From NCBI RefSeq assembly GCF_000308775.1, contig NZ_BAGJ01000103.1:91816-155815 (forward strand): a DNA stretch of 64,000 nucleotides. Reading direction: 5' to 3'. Below the pieces are notes generated by a model. The model was not told where the DNA came from and ran no database searches. It worked only from the letters and a program-made list of their open reading frames with translations. Position numbers and translations under genes: made by a program. Below are positions 26,023 to 36,491 of this stretch, one piece after another. This DNA is from Nocardia testacea NBRC 100365 (GTDB lineage Bacteria > Actinomycetota > Actinomycetes > Mycobacteriales > Mycobacteriaceae). Each line of letters opens with the position of its first letter. Within the stretch, counting starts at the first letter, position 1.

Positions 26023-28304
26023 CCCTGGGATTCGACCCCGGATTCGCTGCCGCCGGAACCGAGTTCGTGCCCGAGCGCGGCACCGAGCTTGCGCAGCAGA
26101 TCGATCGCCGCGTCGGCGATCACGGTGCCCGGCGGGAAGATCGCCGCAGCGCCCGCCTCGTACAGCTCGTCGAAGTCACCGGGCGGGATGACCCCGCCGA
26201 CGATGACCATGATGTCGGGCCGGCCGACATCGGCCAGTGCCTGCCGCAGGGCGGGCACCAGCGTGAGGTGACCGGCGGCCAGCGAGGACACACCGACGAC
26301 GTGCACGTCGTTGTCCGCCGCCTGGCGGGCCACCTCTTCGGGGGTCTGGAACAGCGGGCCCACATCGACGTCGAACCCGAGATCGGCGAAGGCCGTGGCG
26401 ATCACCTTCTGGCCGCGGTCGTGCCCGTCCTGGCCCATCTTCGCGACCAGGATGCGCGGACGCCGGCCCTCGGCCTCGGCGAACTCGTCCACCAGATCCC
26501 CGGCGGTGGTGATGTTGGTGACCTTGCCGGCTTCGTCGCGATACACACCGGACAGCGTACGGATCTCGGCCTGATGCCGGCCGTAGACCTTCTCCAGCGC
26601 GTCGGAGATCTCGCCGACGGTGGCCTTCGCGCGCGCGGCATCGATGGCCAGCGCCAGCAGGTTGTTCTCCATTCCGCCCGCGGACGAGGCAGCGGCCCGA
26701 CCGAGCTCACCCAGCGCCCGGTCCACCGCGTCCTGATCACGGTCGGCCCGCAACTGCCGCAGCTTCTCGATCTGCTCGGCGCGCACCCGGGAGTTCTCGA
26801 CCTTGAGGACCTCGACCTCGTGGTCCTCGGCCACCTGGTACTTGTTCACGCCGATCACCGGCTGCTGACCGGTATCGATCCGCGCCTGGGTGCGGGCCGC
26901 GGCCTCCTCGATACGCAGCTTGGGAATGCCCTCGCCGATGGCCTGGGCCATCCCGCCGTGCGCCTCCACCTCGGCGATATGCGCCCGGGCCCGTTCGGCG
27001 AGCTGATGGGTCAGCCATTCGACGTAGTAGGAACCGCCCCACGGGTCGATCGGCCGCGTGGTGTTGGACTCCTGCTGGATCAGCAACTGGGTGTTGCGCG
27101 CGATGCGGGCCGAGAAATCGGTCGGCAGCGCGAGGGCCTCGTCGAGCGCGTTGGTGTGCAGCGACTGGGTGTGGCCCTGCGTCGCGGCCATGGCCTCGAT
27201 ACAGGTGCGGGCCACGTTGTTGTACGCGTCCTGCGCGGTCAGTGACCAGCCGGAGGTCTGCGAATGGGTTCGCAGCGACAGCGATTTCGGGTTCTTCGGA
27301 TCGAACTTCGCGACCAGTTCGCTCCACAGCAACCGGCCCGCCCGGAGCTTGGCGACCTCCATGAAGAAGTTCATGCCGATGGCCCAGAAGAACGACAGCC
27401 GCGGCGCGAACTTGTCGATCTCCATGCCCGCGTCGATCCCGGCCCGCAGGTACTCCACGCCGTCGGCGAGGGTGTAGGCGAGTTCCAGATCGGCGGTCGC
27501 CCCGGCTTCCTGAATGTGGTAGCCGGAAATCGAGATGGAGTTGAACTTCGGCATCTTCGCGCTGGTGTAGGCGAAGATATCGGAAATGATCCGCATCGAG
27601 GGCTTGGGCGGATAGATGTAGGTGTTGCGGACCATGAACTCTTTCAGAATATCGTTCTGAATGGTTCCGGCCAGCTGTTCGGGCGTCACGCCCTGCTCTT
27701 CGGCGGCCACGACGTACAGCGCCAGGATCGGCAGCACCGCGCCGTTCATGGTCATCGACACACTGACCTGGTCCAGCGGGATCTGATCGAAGAGCTGGCG
27801 CATGTCCAGAATGGAATCGATGGCGACACCGGCCATGCCGACATCACCCTGCACCCGGGGATGGTCGGAGTCGTAGCCACGGTGGGTGGCCAGGTCGAAC
27901 GCCACCGACAGACCCTTCTGCCCCGCCTGCAGATTACGGCGGTAGAAGGCATTGGAATCCGCGGCCGTGGAGAATCCCGCGTACTGGCGGATCGTCCACG
28001 GCTGGTTCACATACATCGTCGGGTACGGCCCGCGCACGAACGGCGCGACACCGGGCACGCTGTCGAGCGGGAAACCGGCTTCGGCGACGGCATCACGATC
28101 GGCCTTGGTGAACACCGGCGGGACATCGATCCCCTCCGGGGTCGACCACACCAGTTGCTCGGGCGCGTAGTTGTTCGCCGCGGCCGCCTCCTGCACGAAG
28201 GAATCGCGGGCGCTCTCGTCCGCCGTGCCGGGGGTGAAACCCGGCTCGGTGAGTGGTACGTCGGCGAAACTGCCGACCTCCTGCTCGATTCGCTGTGTCG
28301 TCAT
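26019..28304 (-). CDS. mutB: Methylmalonyl-CoA mutase large (catalytic) subunit
   Basis: The predicted 761-residue subunit isomerises (R)-methylmalonyl-CoA to succinyl-CoA with adenosylcobalamin, linking propionate, odd-chain and cholesterol breakdown to the TCA cycle and supplying methylmalonyl units for lipids. The N-terminal TIM barrel has [19 protein letters not shown] and [10 protein letters not shown]; the C-terminal B12 domain has [11 protein letters not shown], where DxHxxG supplies the cobalt-binding His. Its ATG at 28304 overlaps the mutA stop (TGATG). Length is typical of the large subunit. Confidence 0.96.
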   Translation of the reverse strand: MTTQRIEQEVGSFADVPLTEPGFTPGTADESARDSFVQEAAAANNYAPEQLVWSTPEGIDVPPVFTKADRDAVAEAGFPLDSVPGVAPFVRGPYPTMYVNQPWTIRQYAGFSTAADSNAFYRRNLQAGQKGLSVAFDLATHRGYDSDHPRVQGDVGMAGVAIDSILDMRQLFDQIPLDQVSVSMTMNGAVLPILALYVVAAEEQGVTPEQLAGTIQNDILKEFMVRNTYIYPPKPSMRIISDIFAYTSAKMPKFNSISISGYHIQEAGATADLELAYTLADGVEYLRAGIDAGMEIDKFAPRLSFFWAIGMNFFMEVAKLRAGRLLWSELVAKFDPKNPKSLSLRTHSQTSGWSLTAQDAYNNVARTCIEAMAATQGHTQSLHTNALDEALALPTDFSARIARNTQLLIQQESNTTRPIDPWGGSYYVEWLTHQLAERARAHIAEVEAHGGMAQAIGEGIPKLRIEEAAARTQARIDTGQQPVIGVNKYQVAEDHEVEVLKVENSRVRAEQIEKLRQLRADRDQDAVDRALGELGRAAASSAGGMENNLLALAIDAARAKATVGEISDALEKVYGRHQAEIRTLSGVYRDEAGKVTNITTAGDLVDEFAEAEGRRPRILVAKMGQDGHDRGQKVIATAFADLGFDVDVGPLFQTPEEVARQAADNDVHVVGVSSLAAGHLTLVPALRQALADVGRPDIMVIVGGVIPPGDFDELYEAGAAAIFPPGTVIADAAIDLLRKLGAALGHELGSGGSESGVESQG

Positions 28305-30178
28305 CAGGCTCCCACCTTCTCCAGCAGGGCGGTCAGGGCGGCGACCGCGTCGATCCGGGCCGCCAGGAACCCGTCCGGACGCCGGGCCTCCTCGATACCG
28401 GCCACGACCTTCTCCGGACCGGCCAGCAGCACGGTCCCGACCCCGGCGCCGCGCAATTGTTCCACCGCGCCGGCCGCATCGGTGCCGTAGCGCGCGTCGG
28501 TACCGCAGAGCACCGCGATCGCGGCGCCGGATTCCTTTGCCGCCGTGGCGATATCGCTCTCGGCGAGCGGGCCGGGATTGATGGATTCGATACCACCGGA
28601 CGCCAGCAGGTTGGCAATGAAGGTGACCCGCACGTTGTGCTCGGCCACCGTGCCCAGCGGCACCAGCAGCGCTTGCGGACGACGGCCGTGCGCCGCGAGG
28701 TAGGCATCCGAGCGATCGCGCAGCGCGTCGAAAGCGGCGCCGTACCGCCGGCCGGGGCCGGCTGTGCGGGCGGCCTCCGACAGCGGGGCCTCGGCGAGGT
28801 TCGGGAATTCGTTCACCCCGGTCACGGCCGTACGGCGATGGGCGATATCGCTTTCCCGGCGAGTGTGCGTCTCGGCGATCCGGGTGGCCACCAGGCCCGA
28901 GTCCAGGGCGGCCCGGTAGCCGCCGGCGGCTTCCAGCTCCTGCATGAACTCCCAGGCGGCGGTGGCCAGTTCGTCGGTGTAGCGCTCGACGTACCACGAA
29001 CCCGCGCCGGGGTCCTGGACGTGTCCGAGATGGGATTCCTCGAGCAGCAGCAGCTGGGTGTTGCGGGCCATCCGTTCGGAGAACGACGCGGAGACGCCGA
29101 GTTCACCGGCGGGCAGCGCGGAATCGAAGGGCAGCACGGTGACGGTGTCGGCGCCGCCCACCCCGGCACCGAAGGCGGCGAGGGTGGTACGCAGCAGGTT
29201 CACCCAGGGGTCACGCCGGCTCATCATGGCTGCCGAGGTCACCGCGTGCTGCGGGGCCGCGCCCTCCGACGGCGCGCCCAGCGCGTGGGCGACCCGCGCC
29301 CACAGGCGCCGCGCGGCCCGGAACTTGGCGATGGTGGCGAACTGGTCGTCGGTGGCGGCGAACCGGAACTCCAGCTGCCGCAGCGCTTCGGGGACCGGGA
29401 TCTCCCCGGCCAGCACGCGCAGGTATTCGAGTCCGGCGGCGACGGCCGCGCCCAGTTCCTGGGCGTCGGAGGCGCCGGCGTCGTGGAAGGCGGTGCCGTC
29501 CACGGTGATCGCCCGGACGGTTTCGGGCCGCTGCCCGGCGGCGACGGCCAGGGCCGTGGTCTCGGCAAGCCCGATATCCTCGGTTCCGGCGAACATGCTG
29601 GTGAGGGGTGCCGCGCCGAGGGTCACCCGGATGGCGGCACGATCGGGCGCCGAGTACCGGTCGAGCACCTCGTAGACCGCCGCGGCCGCCGCCGCGGTCT
29701 CGGTCCCGGCGCGCAGGGCAAGCGGCGCCAGCTCGAACAGCAGACCGTCGAGAGCGGCGGGGATATCGGTCACCGGCACACCGTGCGCACCGACCCCGAG
29801 TTCCACGGCGCTCAGACCGTTCTCCAGCCCGCCGGTGATCTCCCGGTTGGCGGACGCGGCGTCGGCGGCGCCGATCCGGGCGCTCACGAACCAGCCGCGG
29901 TGGACATCACGGGTGGCGTCGCCGCCGCGGACGAACGGATAGGCGCCGGGCAGCGGCTGCTCGGGCAGCTCGTCCCGGCGCGTGTACAGCGGCGCGATAC
30001 TCAGCCCGTCGTAGGTGGACTGGTTCAGTAGCTTTTCGGGTTCCGCACCGAGTTCGGCCGCGTCGACCTTGCGGGTCTTGGCCAGCACTCCCGCCACACC
30101 CTTGCGCCAGGCGGGATATTCGGGCACCGCGGACGAGGACGGATCAGCTCCGGCCGCGGGCTCTGCAGCAATCGGCAT
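28304..30178 (-). CDS. mutA: Methylmalonyl-CoA mutase small subunit
   Basis: The predicted 624-residue non-catalytic partner of MutB has the barrel region ([26 protein letters not shown]) and a degenerate B12-like domain that lacks DxHxxG. This matches the known heterodimer, in which only the large subunit binds cobalamin. The ATG at 30178 is chosen because AGGG sits eight bases upstream; the ATG at 30193 in the same frame is an alternative. The upstream 446 bases separate it from a divergent membrane protein gene and must hold the operon promoter. Confidence 0.93.
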   Translation of the reverse strand: MPIAAEPAAGADPSSSAVPEYPAWRKGVAGVLAKTRKVDAAELGAEPEKLLNQSTYDGLSIAPLYTRRDELPEQPLPGAYPFVRGGDATRDVHRGWFVSARIGAADAASANREITGGLENGLSAVELGVGAHGVPVTDIPAALDGLLFELAPLALRAGTETAAAAAAVYEVLDRYSAPDRAAIRVTLGAAPLTSMFAGTEDIGLAETTALAVAAGQRPETVRAITVDGTAFHDAGASDAQELGAAVAAGLEYLRVLAGEIPVPEALRQLEFRFAATDDQFATIAKFRAARRLWARVAHALGAPSEGAAPQHAVTSAAMMSRRDPWVNLLRTTLAAFGAGVGGADTVTVLPFDSALPAGELGVSASFSERMARNTQLLLLEESHLGHVQDPGAGSWYVERYTDELATAAWEFMQELEAAGGYRAALDSGLVATRIAETHTRRESDIAHRRTAVTGVNEFPNLAEAPLSEAARTAGPGRRYGAAFDALRDRSDAYLAAHGRRPQALLVPLGTVAEHNVRVTFIANLLASGGIESINPGPLAESDIATAAKESGAAIAVLCGTDARYGTDAAGAVEQLRGAGVGTVLLAGPEKVVAGIEEARRPDGFLAARIDAVAALTALLEKVGA

Positions 30179-30624
30179 ACCCTGTTCCCTCATTGTCGTT
30201 CCAGTACAAGCGCACCACAGGTGTGCGCGGGTACCTTGGCATCCGCCCAGCTCAGCGAATACTTTGGTTAACGGGCATTCAGCCCGCTCCTCCGATGCTA
30301 GCGGGATGCCCGTACGGCATCGTCCGTGGCCACCACTACCAGCGAGTAACCTCGCGGCGGCCGACATCGTCGCGCCTGCTCATCGGCGTCCGCGACACGG
30401 GCCCAACCGAAGAAACCACCGGCGCGCGGGCGGCACAGCGCGTTCCGATCGGTGGTCTGCGCGGCGGCGGGGACCGCGACAACGACCTCCTGCGGCGGGG
30501 TGTGCCTTGCGTGCTCCGCCCACCGGCCGCATGCCGTGGACGGTCCGGCCGCCGCCCGGGCCCCGACGCGATCGCTTCCGCACCGATCGGCGAGCCCCCG
30601 CCGGCCGACCGGTAACCTCGGCCG
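30179..30624. other. Divergent promoter region of mutAB-meaB and the VTT gene
   Basis: No gene is supported. A bulged hairpin at 30273-30311 pairs GGGCAT and CCCGCT with AGCGGG and ATGCCC around an 11-base loop; it could act in the leftward mutA leader. The conserved boxes of a cobalamin riboswitch were looked for and not found. Confidence 0.45.
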
Positions 30625-31320
30625 GTGTCCCGAATCCTCCGCGACCGACGGTTGGTCCTGCTAGTGTGCTGCGCCGCCCTCGTCTGCGCGGCGGCACTGC
30701 TGACCCCCCTGCCGAGCCCCGAGCAGATCCAGCAGTGGGCCGGGCAGGCCGGTCCCTACTTCCCGGTGCTGTTCTTCGTGGCACACACCCTGATCACCAT
30801 CGCGCCCCTCCCGCGGACCGTGTTCACGGTGGCCTCGGGCCTGCTGTTCGGACCCGTGGTCGGGCTCGCGGTGGCCGTGGGTGCCACCGTGCTCAGCGCC
30901 GCGGCCGCCTTTCTGCTGGCGCGCGCCTACGGACGAGAGCGGGTGGGCATGTATCTCGACCATCCCACCGTGCGGATCGTGGACGAGCGTCTGCACCGGC
31001 GGGGCTGGCTGGCCGTGGGCGCGCTCCGATTGATCGCCTTCGCACCGTTCTCGGTGGTCAACTATTCCTGCGCCCTGTCCTCGATCCGCTTCTGGCCGTA
31101 TCTGGGCGCGACGGTGATCGGGATCCTGCCCGGCACCGCCGCCACCGTCATCCTGGCCGACGCGCTGACCGGCGGCACCCATCCGGTGATGGTGGGGGTC
31201 TCGATCGCCTGCATCGCCGCCGGGTTGCTGGGCCTGGTGATCGATCAGCGGTGGAAACCGGCGGTGGCGGAACCGGTGACCGTCCTCGACCGACCGTCGG
31301 AGGCGACACCGCGCCCATGA
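30625..31320 (+). CDS. VTT-domain (TVP38/TMEM64, DedA-like) membrane protein
   Basis: The predicted 231-residue integral membrane protein has about five to six spans. The VTT domain is shown by FVAHTLITIAPLPRTVFTVA, the Gly-rich GLLFGPVVGLAVAVGA, and RLIAFAPFSVVNYSCALSSI with the conserved Arg/Pro positions. Relatives in bacteria and eukaryotes move or scramble lipids and support membrane homeostasis. The start is GTG at 30625. Its stop overlaps the start of a 100-residue protein gene by four bases (ATGA). Confidence 0.85.
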   Translation: MSRILRDRRLVLLVCCAALVCAAALLTPLPSPEQIQQWAGQAGPYFPVLFFVAHTLITIAPLPRTVFTVASGLLFGPVVGLAVAVGATVLSAAAAFLLARAYGRERVGMYLDHPTVRIVDERLHRRGWLAVGALRLIAFAPFSVVNYSCALSSIRFWPYLGATVIGILPGTAATVILADALTGGTHPVMVGVSIACIAAGLLGLVIDQRWKPAVAEPVTVLDRPSEATPRP

Positions 31321-31619
31321 TCCCCCGGCCGGCGGTGGTGGTGGCGCTCACCGCCGGCCCCGGAAATCCCCAGCCGGTGGATACGGCCGCACCGCAGCTT
31401 CCCGGCCCGACCGGATCGGCCGAATTCTCCGGCCGCGACCTGGCCGTGCCGAACACCGGCCGTGGCACCTCGGATGCGGTCAATGTGCGCTATCCGGCGC
31501 TCTACGAGACCGGCGCGGAGATCGCGACCCTCGAGCTCGAGATCCCCAACGACGGCGACGACCAACCGACCTGGCGGCTGTACCGTGTGCTGTCCGTGCC
31601 GGCGGCGGGTCAGGGCTGA
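31317..31619 (+). CDS. Small hypothetical protein coupled to the VTT gene
   Basis: The predicted 100-residue protein starts in a four-base overlap with the VTT gene stop, which argues for real translation. It has a Pro/Gly/Thr-rich N-terminal half and a more ordered acidic C-terminal half (YETGAEIATLELEIPNDGD). There is a short hydrophobic start but no convincing signal peptide. It overlaps the end of the converging TPR gene by ten bases. No family recognised. Confidence 0.5.
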   Translation: MIPRPAVVVALTAGPGNPQPVDTAAPQLPGPTGSAEFSGRDLAVPNTGRGTSDAVNVRYPALYETGAEIATLELEIPNDGDDQPTWRLYRVLSVPAAGQG

Positions 31620-33295
31620 TCCGTTTCCTCGCGGTCTTCCAGCGGCCAGCGCTCGAAGTCCGGCGGTTCGGCCACCTCGCGGATCGTGGCGGCGTGATCA
31701 CTGTAGTAGCCCACATGGGCCGCGTCGGGATTGCGCCGGCCGGCCTCGGCCAGCCAGCTGTGCGCGTGGCACAGTACCTCGGCCACGTCGTGGGCCGGAT
31801 CGACCTCCAGCACCAGATCGCCGTGCTCGGGGGCGACCAGTATCGCGGCGCCGAGGTGCTGCAGGCACCGCCCGATCCCGTTGTCGTCGGCCAGCGCCCG
31901 ATAGACGGTCAGGGCGCGCTGCCAGCAGCGCAGGGCGCCACGCGGTTCGCCGCGCGCCCAGGCGACCGCCCCCGCGACCTCGTGCACGCGGGCCCAGCCG
32001 TCGGCGTTCTCGTCCTCGCGGGCGCGCAGTGCCGCCAGCTCCAGCCGATCCTGGGCGGCGTCGAGACGGCCCTGGTGAATATGCGCCACGGCGAGGTCGG
32101 TCAGCACACGTACCTGATTCGTCCGATCGTCACGTGGTAGCAGCCACCATGCCGCGCGCAATCGGTCCACGGCGGCGGCCAGCCTTTGCGGGGTGTCCGC
32201 CGATTCGAGCAGCGCCAGCCCGGCGGCGTGTTCGGCCCGGGCGCCGACCCCGGTGGCCCGTCGCCACCAGGGTCGCCATCGCCACGGTGGTGGCTCCTCG
32301 GCCGTTCCCGCGCGCAACTCGATGGCCCGGTGGTGACCGCCCAGCACCGCCGGCCCGAGTTCGAGCAGATCCGCCGCGACCGACCGTATTTCGCTGTTGT
32401 CGGCCGGGCCGACGGCGTACCAGGTGCCGAGCGCGTCACCGATGCGAACCAGCTGGGCGGCCGTGGCCGGCGGGATGGCCGCGGCGAAATCACCGCGGCA
32501 GCTCTGGCGCACCAGTGCGCGCAGGCGCGGCTCCTCCACCGCGAACCAGCGGCGGGCCCGCGGGCCGAACGGCACTGTGGTGACCCCGATGGCCCAGCTG
32601 GTGGCCCGGTCGGCGCTGTGGCGCAGCAGCGCGAAAAGGGCCGCCTGCCAGATCGGCCCCGCGATCGCGGTGGCCCGGTCCGGTACCGCCGGATACCTGA
32701 CGAGCCGGTAGCGCTGGGTCTCATGACAGATCAGCACTCCGTCCGAGATCAGTTGCGCCAGCAGTCCGGTCGCGGTCCAGCGCTCGCCCAGGGCGATCGG
32801 CCGCTCCCCGGCCGCCGAGCTCCCGGTGTCCGGGAGGACGGCCAATTCCATGCCGACCGCCGTCAGGATCGCGTGCACGGTGGCGGCGTCGTACTCGGTG
32901 ACCGGCAAGGCGTGCAGAGCGGCCGCGACCGGGTGGTCACCGAGTGCGTCATCGGGCTCGTCGCCGGGTTCCGGGGACGGCGACAGTGGTTGTGGGGCCG
33001 AGGGACCGGTGAGCGGCGGACCGTCCAGATCGGCGAGTAGATCGCGGCGGCGCCGCAACCGGCGCCGGTCCCGCCGTTCGGCGGTCAGCCGGAAACCGGT
33101 GTAGACCAGGGCCAGGACAACGAGTAGCACCGCCAGCCAGCGCAGTCCGGAGGCGACGAGCTGCACTTCGGCGCTGTCGCCGAACGAGTTCATCACCAGA
33201 TTGCGGCCCAATTCCAGCAGCAGGGCCGAGGCCAGCACCGACAGACCGCTCAACACCCCCGAGACGACCGGGGTCCGCGGTAGCGGTTCTCTCAT
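31610..33295 (-). CDS. Membrane-anchored TPR-like protein linked to an ABC transporter
   Basis: The predicted 561-residue protein has two N-terminal membrane spans (about residues 10-30 and 48-68), a basic RRDRRRLRRRRD stretch, a Pro-rich linker and a large cytoplasmic part. The C-terminal third is helical with TPR-like repeats (DLAVAHIHQGRLDAAQDRLELA, shortened: AHIHQGRLDAAQ and AWARGEPRGALRCWQRAL). Its ATG overlaps the permease stop by four bases, so it is part of the transporter operon. A regulatory or scaffolding role is inferred from that linkage; no function is known. Confidence 0.65.
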   Translation of the reverse strand: MREPLPRTPVVSGVLSGLSVLASALLLELGRNLVMNSFGDSAEVQLVASGLRWLAVLLVVLALVYTGFRLTAERRDRRRLRRRRDLLADLDGPPLTGPSAPQPLSPSPEPGDEPDDALGDHPVAAALHALPVTEYDAATVHAILTAVGMELAVLPDTGSSAAGERPIALGERWTATGLLAQLISDGVLICHETQRYRLVRYPAVPDRATAIAGPIWQAALFALLRHSADRATSWAIGVTTVPFGPRARRWFAVEEPRLRALVRQSCRGDFAAAIPPATAAQLVRIGDALGTWYAVGPADNSEIRSVAADLLELGPAVLGGHHRAIELRAGTAEEPPPWRWRPWWRRATGVGARAEHAAGLALLESADTPQRLAAAVDRLRAAWWLLPRDDRTNQVRVLTDLAVAHIHQGRLDAAQDRLELAALRAREDENADGWARVHEVAGAVAWARGEPRGALRCWQRALTVYRALADDNGIGRCLQHLGAAILVAPEHGDLVLEVDPAHDVAEVLCHAHSWLAEAGRRNPDAAHVGYYSDHAATIREVAEPPDFERWPLEDREETDQP

Positions 33296-35100
33296 CGCAG
33301 CACCCCGCCGGTGAGGCCGGGCACGATCCAGCGCCGCCAGGTCGCCAGCACCAGCGCCACCGGTAGCAGGGCCGCGATGAGCGAACCGGCAGCCAGCTGG
33401 GCGGCGTTCTCACCGAACTGTCGCGCCTCCCCCCACAGCAGCAGTGACCAGGGTGAGGCGCCGGCACCGCTGATCAGCAGTCCGACGATGAAATCGTTCC
33501 AGACCTGGACGAATTCGAGTACCGCCACCGCGCCCAGCGCCGGGCCCGCCGAATCGAGAAGCCGGCGGCTGATGGTGCCCGGGGCCGCCAACCCGCGTAA
33601 CGCGTCCGCCGCCGGGCTACCCGGCGGGGCCGCGATCGCGCCGCGCAGGATCAGGACCGCGATCGGCAGACCGGCCGCGGCGTGCACGAGCACGAGCGGC
33701 ACCCGGGTGCCGGACAGGCCGTGGTCGTCGATGAAAATGTCCAGCGCACCCAGATACGCCTGGACCGGCAGCACGGCCAGCACCACCAGCGCGGTGACGA
33801 GGGTGCGGGTCGCCCATCCGGCGGGAGCCACCGCGAGCCGGTAGGCCAGTGGCGCGGCGGCGGCCACCACGATAACGGTCGCGAGCAGTGCCACCCAGAA
33901 GGTCGCCTCGACCGAATGCAGCAACCACCTGTCACGCCACACATCGGTGAACGCGGCCGCCGACCAACCGTCCGGCCCACGGAAGGCCACCACCGCGAGC
34001 ACCACCAGCGGTACCACCGCGGCCACCGATACCGCGCCGATCACCACGCCCCGGGCCCGGCCGGCGACCGTATGGTCGGCAGGTGGGGCGGGCATCCGGT
34101 CGGCGGGATGGGCGGCGGGCGGGAAACCGGCGCGACGGTCCCGGAGGTCGGTCTGCAGCGCCCAGGCCGCCGCTCCCAGCAAGACGGCCAGCGGGAGGGC
34201 GTAGGCGGCGGCCTCGCCCGCGGTGGCGGGGTCGGTCGCCAGCCGCCACCACGAGACGGTCGCGCTGTCCACCTGGTATCGGACCGAGCCCGGTACGCCG
34301 ATGAGCACCACGTCGAATACCCGCGCCGCGGCGACCCCCACCACCAGTCCGGCCACCAGGACGATCGGCCGCTGCAGGGCGAAAAGCCGCCATATCAGCG
34401 TGAGCCCGGCCTTCTCCTGGAGCCGGGTCCAGCGCACGGGGTCGCGCTCGAGGGCTCGGATACCTGCCCGGAACACCCCGATCAGGAACCCGAGCCAGGT
34501 CCACAGAAAAGCCGACCCCAGCATCACCACGAACCAGGCGCGGTACCCCGGGAAGCCGTCGAAACCCAGCCGCGCGCCGGTGTATTGGAAGATCAAGCGG
34601 AACGCCACCCCGGACACGATCGCCGAGATACCGAACGGCACGATCAGCGGCAGCCACAACCCCCGGCTGCGCCGGCTCCACCAGGCCAGCAGCATCGCCG
34701 TGACCAGCAGCGCGGCCGCGAACGCCATCCAGTACAGGCTGCGCGCGTACGATTCGTCCGACCAGTACAGCACGGCGATCGACACCGCGCCGGCCAGCGC
34801 CGGAAGCGCCCACAGACGCCGGTTCGCACCGCGGCGGGCCGCCTTCGTCGCGGCCACGAACGCGACTGCCGCCACCACACAACCCACCACCGGCCACAAT
34901 CGGGTGCGCACGGCCAGCACGGCGGTACCGGCCGCCGGTACCAGCAGCAGCGTCAGGAGCAGCACGGCCGGCAGGCAGGCGACCAGGGTGATACCGCGCT
35001 GCGGCGGGCGCCCGGGCTCCAGCGGCCCGTGCATCGGCCCGAGGGGCAGTTCCACCCGCAGGCCGTGTGCCTCGAATTCCGGTGCCGCGGTCATCGCCAA
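33292..35100 (-). CDS. Fused two-domain ABC transporter permease (MalF-MalG-like)
   Basis: The predicted 602-residue protein contains about 14 membrane spans in two halves joined near residues 325-345 by a Pro/Ala/Asp-rich loop. Each half resembles a permease of the binding-protein-dependent carbohydrate class (IVPFGISAIVSGVAFRLIF in the first; VLEFVQVWNDFIVGLLISG in the second, the MalG hallmark). The second half has a recognisable EAA-type loop (ADALRGLAAPGTISRRLL). The first half's loop is degenerate. Normally these are two proteins; here one chain could supply both. The gene overlaps the binding-protein gene by ten bases upstream and the TPR gene by four downstream. No ATPase gene is nearby. 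Confidence 0.8.
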   Translation of the reverse strand: MAMTAAPEFEAHGLRVELPLGPMHGPLEPGRPPQRGITLVACLPAVLLLTLLLVPAAGTAVLAVRTRLWPVVGCVVAAVAFVAATKAARRGANRRLWALPALAGAVSIAVLYWSDESYARSLYWMAFAAALLVTAMLLAWWSRRSRGLWLPLIVPFGISAIVSGVAFRLIFQYTGARLGFDGFPGYRAWFVVMLGSAFLWTWLGFLIGVFRAGIRALERDPVRWTRLQEKAGLTLIWRLFALQRPIVLVAGLVVGVAAARVFDVVLIGVPGSVRYQVDSATVSWWRLATDPATAGEAAAYALPLAVLLGAAAWALQTDLRDRRAGFPPAAHPADRMPAPPADHTVAGRARGVVIGAVSVAAVVPLVVLAVVAFRGPDGWSAAAFTDVWRDRWLLHSVEATFWVALLATVIVVAAAAPLAYRLAVAPAGWATRTLVTALVVLAVLPVQAYLGALDIFIDDHGLSGTRVPLVLVHAAAGLPIAVLILRGAIAAPPGSPAADALRGLAAPGTISRRLLDSAGPALGAVAVLEFVQVWNDFIVGLLISGAGASPWSLLLWGEARQFGENAAQLAAGSLIAALLPVALVLATWRRWIVPGLTGGVLR

Positions 35101-36374
35101 CCTCTTTCGAAACGCCCCAGGGTGGTGACGGCGGTCGCGGCGGCGGCAGCGATATCACCGCCGGTGTCACCGACGGTGAGCAGGAATTCGGTGAGCACCC
35201 GCCACAATCCGTCACGACCGCCGACCGCGCCGATACGGTCGGACAGATCGAAATCCGGCCAGTCGGCCAGTGCGGCGGCGATGGGCGCCGACCAGCTCGA
35301 ATAGCGAGCCCGGGTGTGCAGGTTGGGGCCGAGGAACCCGCCGACCTGTTCGATCCACGGCACCGGCGCCTGCTCGGCCGCCAGCGCGGCCACCACCGCG
35401 TCCGCGCGTGGATCCGCCGAGCGCGTCAGCACCATCACATCGCCGCCCACGATGCGCGGGGTCTCCCCGCCCGGGCGCACGCCCGGAAAGGGCACCACCG
35501 TGGCCGCTTCTCCGGTCCGCCCCGACCGCCGTAGCGCGTCGCGTACCACCGGCTCGGCGAAATCCGGCGCCGCCACCGCCAGCGCCCGCCGGTGCTCGAA
35601 AACATCCCGTACCGCGTCGGCGAACTGTTCGGTCAGCGCGGTGCCCAACCCACCCGGTAATCCGTCCCGGATACCCCACAGCCCACCCAGCCGGGTGAAG
35701 GTCTTGTACACCGGCGCCGCGTCCCAGGTCCGCAACCCGGCGCCCAGGTCGCGATACACCTGCGGCGATTCGGCCAGCAGCAGATTCTCGAACAGGTCGG
35801 TGAGCACCCAGCCGTCGGCGGCACCCAGGGCGAGCAGCCGCCGGGACGACCCGGCGGTTTCGCGCACCCCCGCGAGCCAGTCGTCGACCGTCCAACCGGC
35901 CGGATCCCCCAGCCCGGACGCGGCGAAACCGTCCCGGTCGTACCAGATCAGCGATTTTCCGCTCGCCTTGAACGGCACCCCGTAGACCCGGCCCTCATAG
36001 TGGCACAGTTGCCGCCACTGCTCGCCGTAACGCGGCCCGTCCGGGCCGGACCACAGATCCGCCGGCGCCTCCCGCAACCGCCCGGCGGTGACCAGATCCC
36101 GGACCTGCCCGGCCTGTGGCAGCATGACGATATCCGGTGCCGACCGGCCGCGCGCGGTGAGCGCGGTGCCGATCTCGTCCCCCAGCGGCACCACCTCGAC
36201 CGGCGCCGGCAGGGCCGCGGCGTCGAGCACCGACCGGAAAGCCGTCAATTCCAGACCGCTCCAGGCGACCGCCACCCGGACCGCTGCCCGATCGCCGAGC
36301 AGCACATCCGGTGAGCAGGCGACCAGCAGTGGCATGAGCGCGGCCGTCCGGAGCACGGCACGACGTGTTCTCAC
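35091..36374 (-). CDS. Extracellular solute-binding lipoprotein of an ABC importer
   Basis: The predicted 427-residue protein has a twin-Arg-containing N-terminus (MRTRRAV), a hydrophobic stretch and the lipobox LLVACS, so it is probably a lipoprotein on the outer face of the membrane. The body matches family 1 binding proteins for sugars (DIVMLPQAGQVRDLV, YGVPFKASGKSLIWYDRDGF, GGDVMVLTRSA). It is first in an operon with a fused permease and a TPR membrane protein. Ligand unknown; a sugar or glycoside is the family expectation. Confidence 0.85.
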   Translation of the reverse strand: MRTRRAVLRTAALMPLLVACSPDVLLGDRAAVRVAVAWSGLELTAFRSVLDAAALPAPVEVVPLGDEIGTALTARGRSAPDIVMLPQAGQVRDLVTAGRLREAPADLWSGPDGPRYGEQWRQLCHYEGRVYGVPFKASGKSLIWYDRDGFAASGLGDPAGWTVDDWLAGVRETAGSSRRLLALGAADGWVLTDLFENLLLAESPQVYRDLGAGLRTWDAAPVYKTFTRLGGLWGIRDGLPGGLGTALTEQFADAVRDVFEHRRALAVAAPDFAEPVVRDALRRSGRTGEAATVVPFPGVRPGGETPRIVGGDVMVLTRSADPRADAVVAALAAEQAPVPWIEQVGGFLGPNLHTRARYSSWSAPIAAALADWPDFDLSDRIGAVGGRDGLWRVLTEFLLTVGDTGGDIAAAAATAVTTLGRFERGWR

Positions 36375-36491
36375 GATCCCCCGATGCGCTTGTCCGGCAG
36401 TGGGTTCCGATTATGACCCAGGTGCCGGTCGGGCGCGTGCTGTTCGGCGAACCCGCCGGAATCGCCCGCGGTGGCGATCCCGGCGCCGCGC

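Noticed and set aside
30179..30624. Cobalamin riboswitch in front of mutA
   Set aside because: The conserved B12-box sequence and core junction elements are not found; only a bulged hairpin of unclear role is seen.
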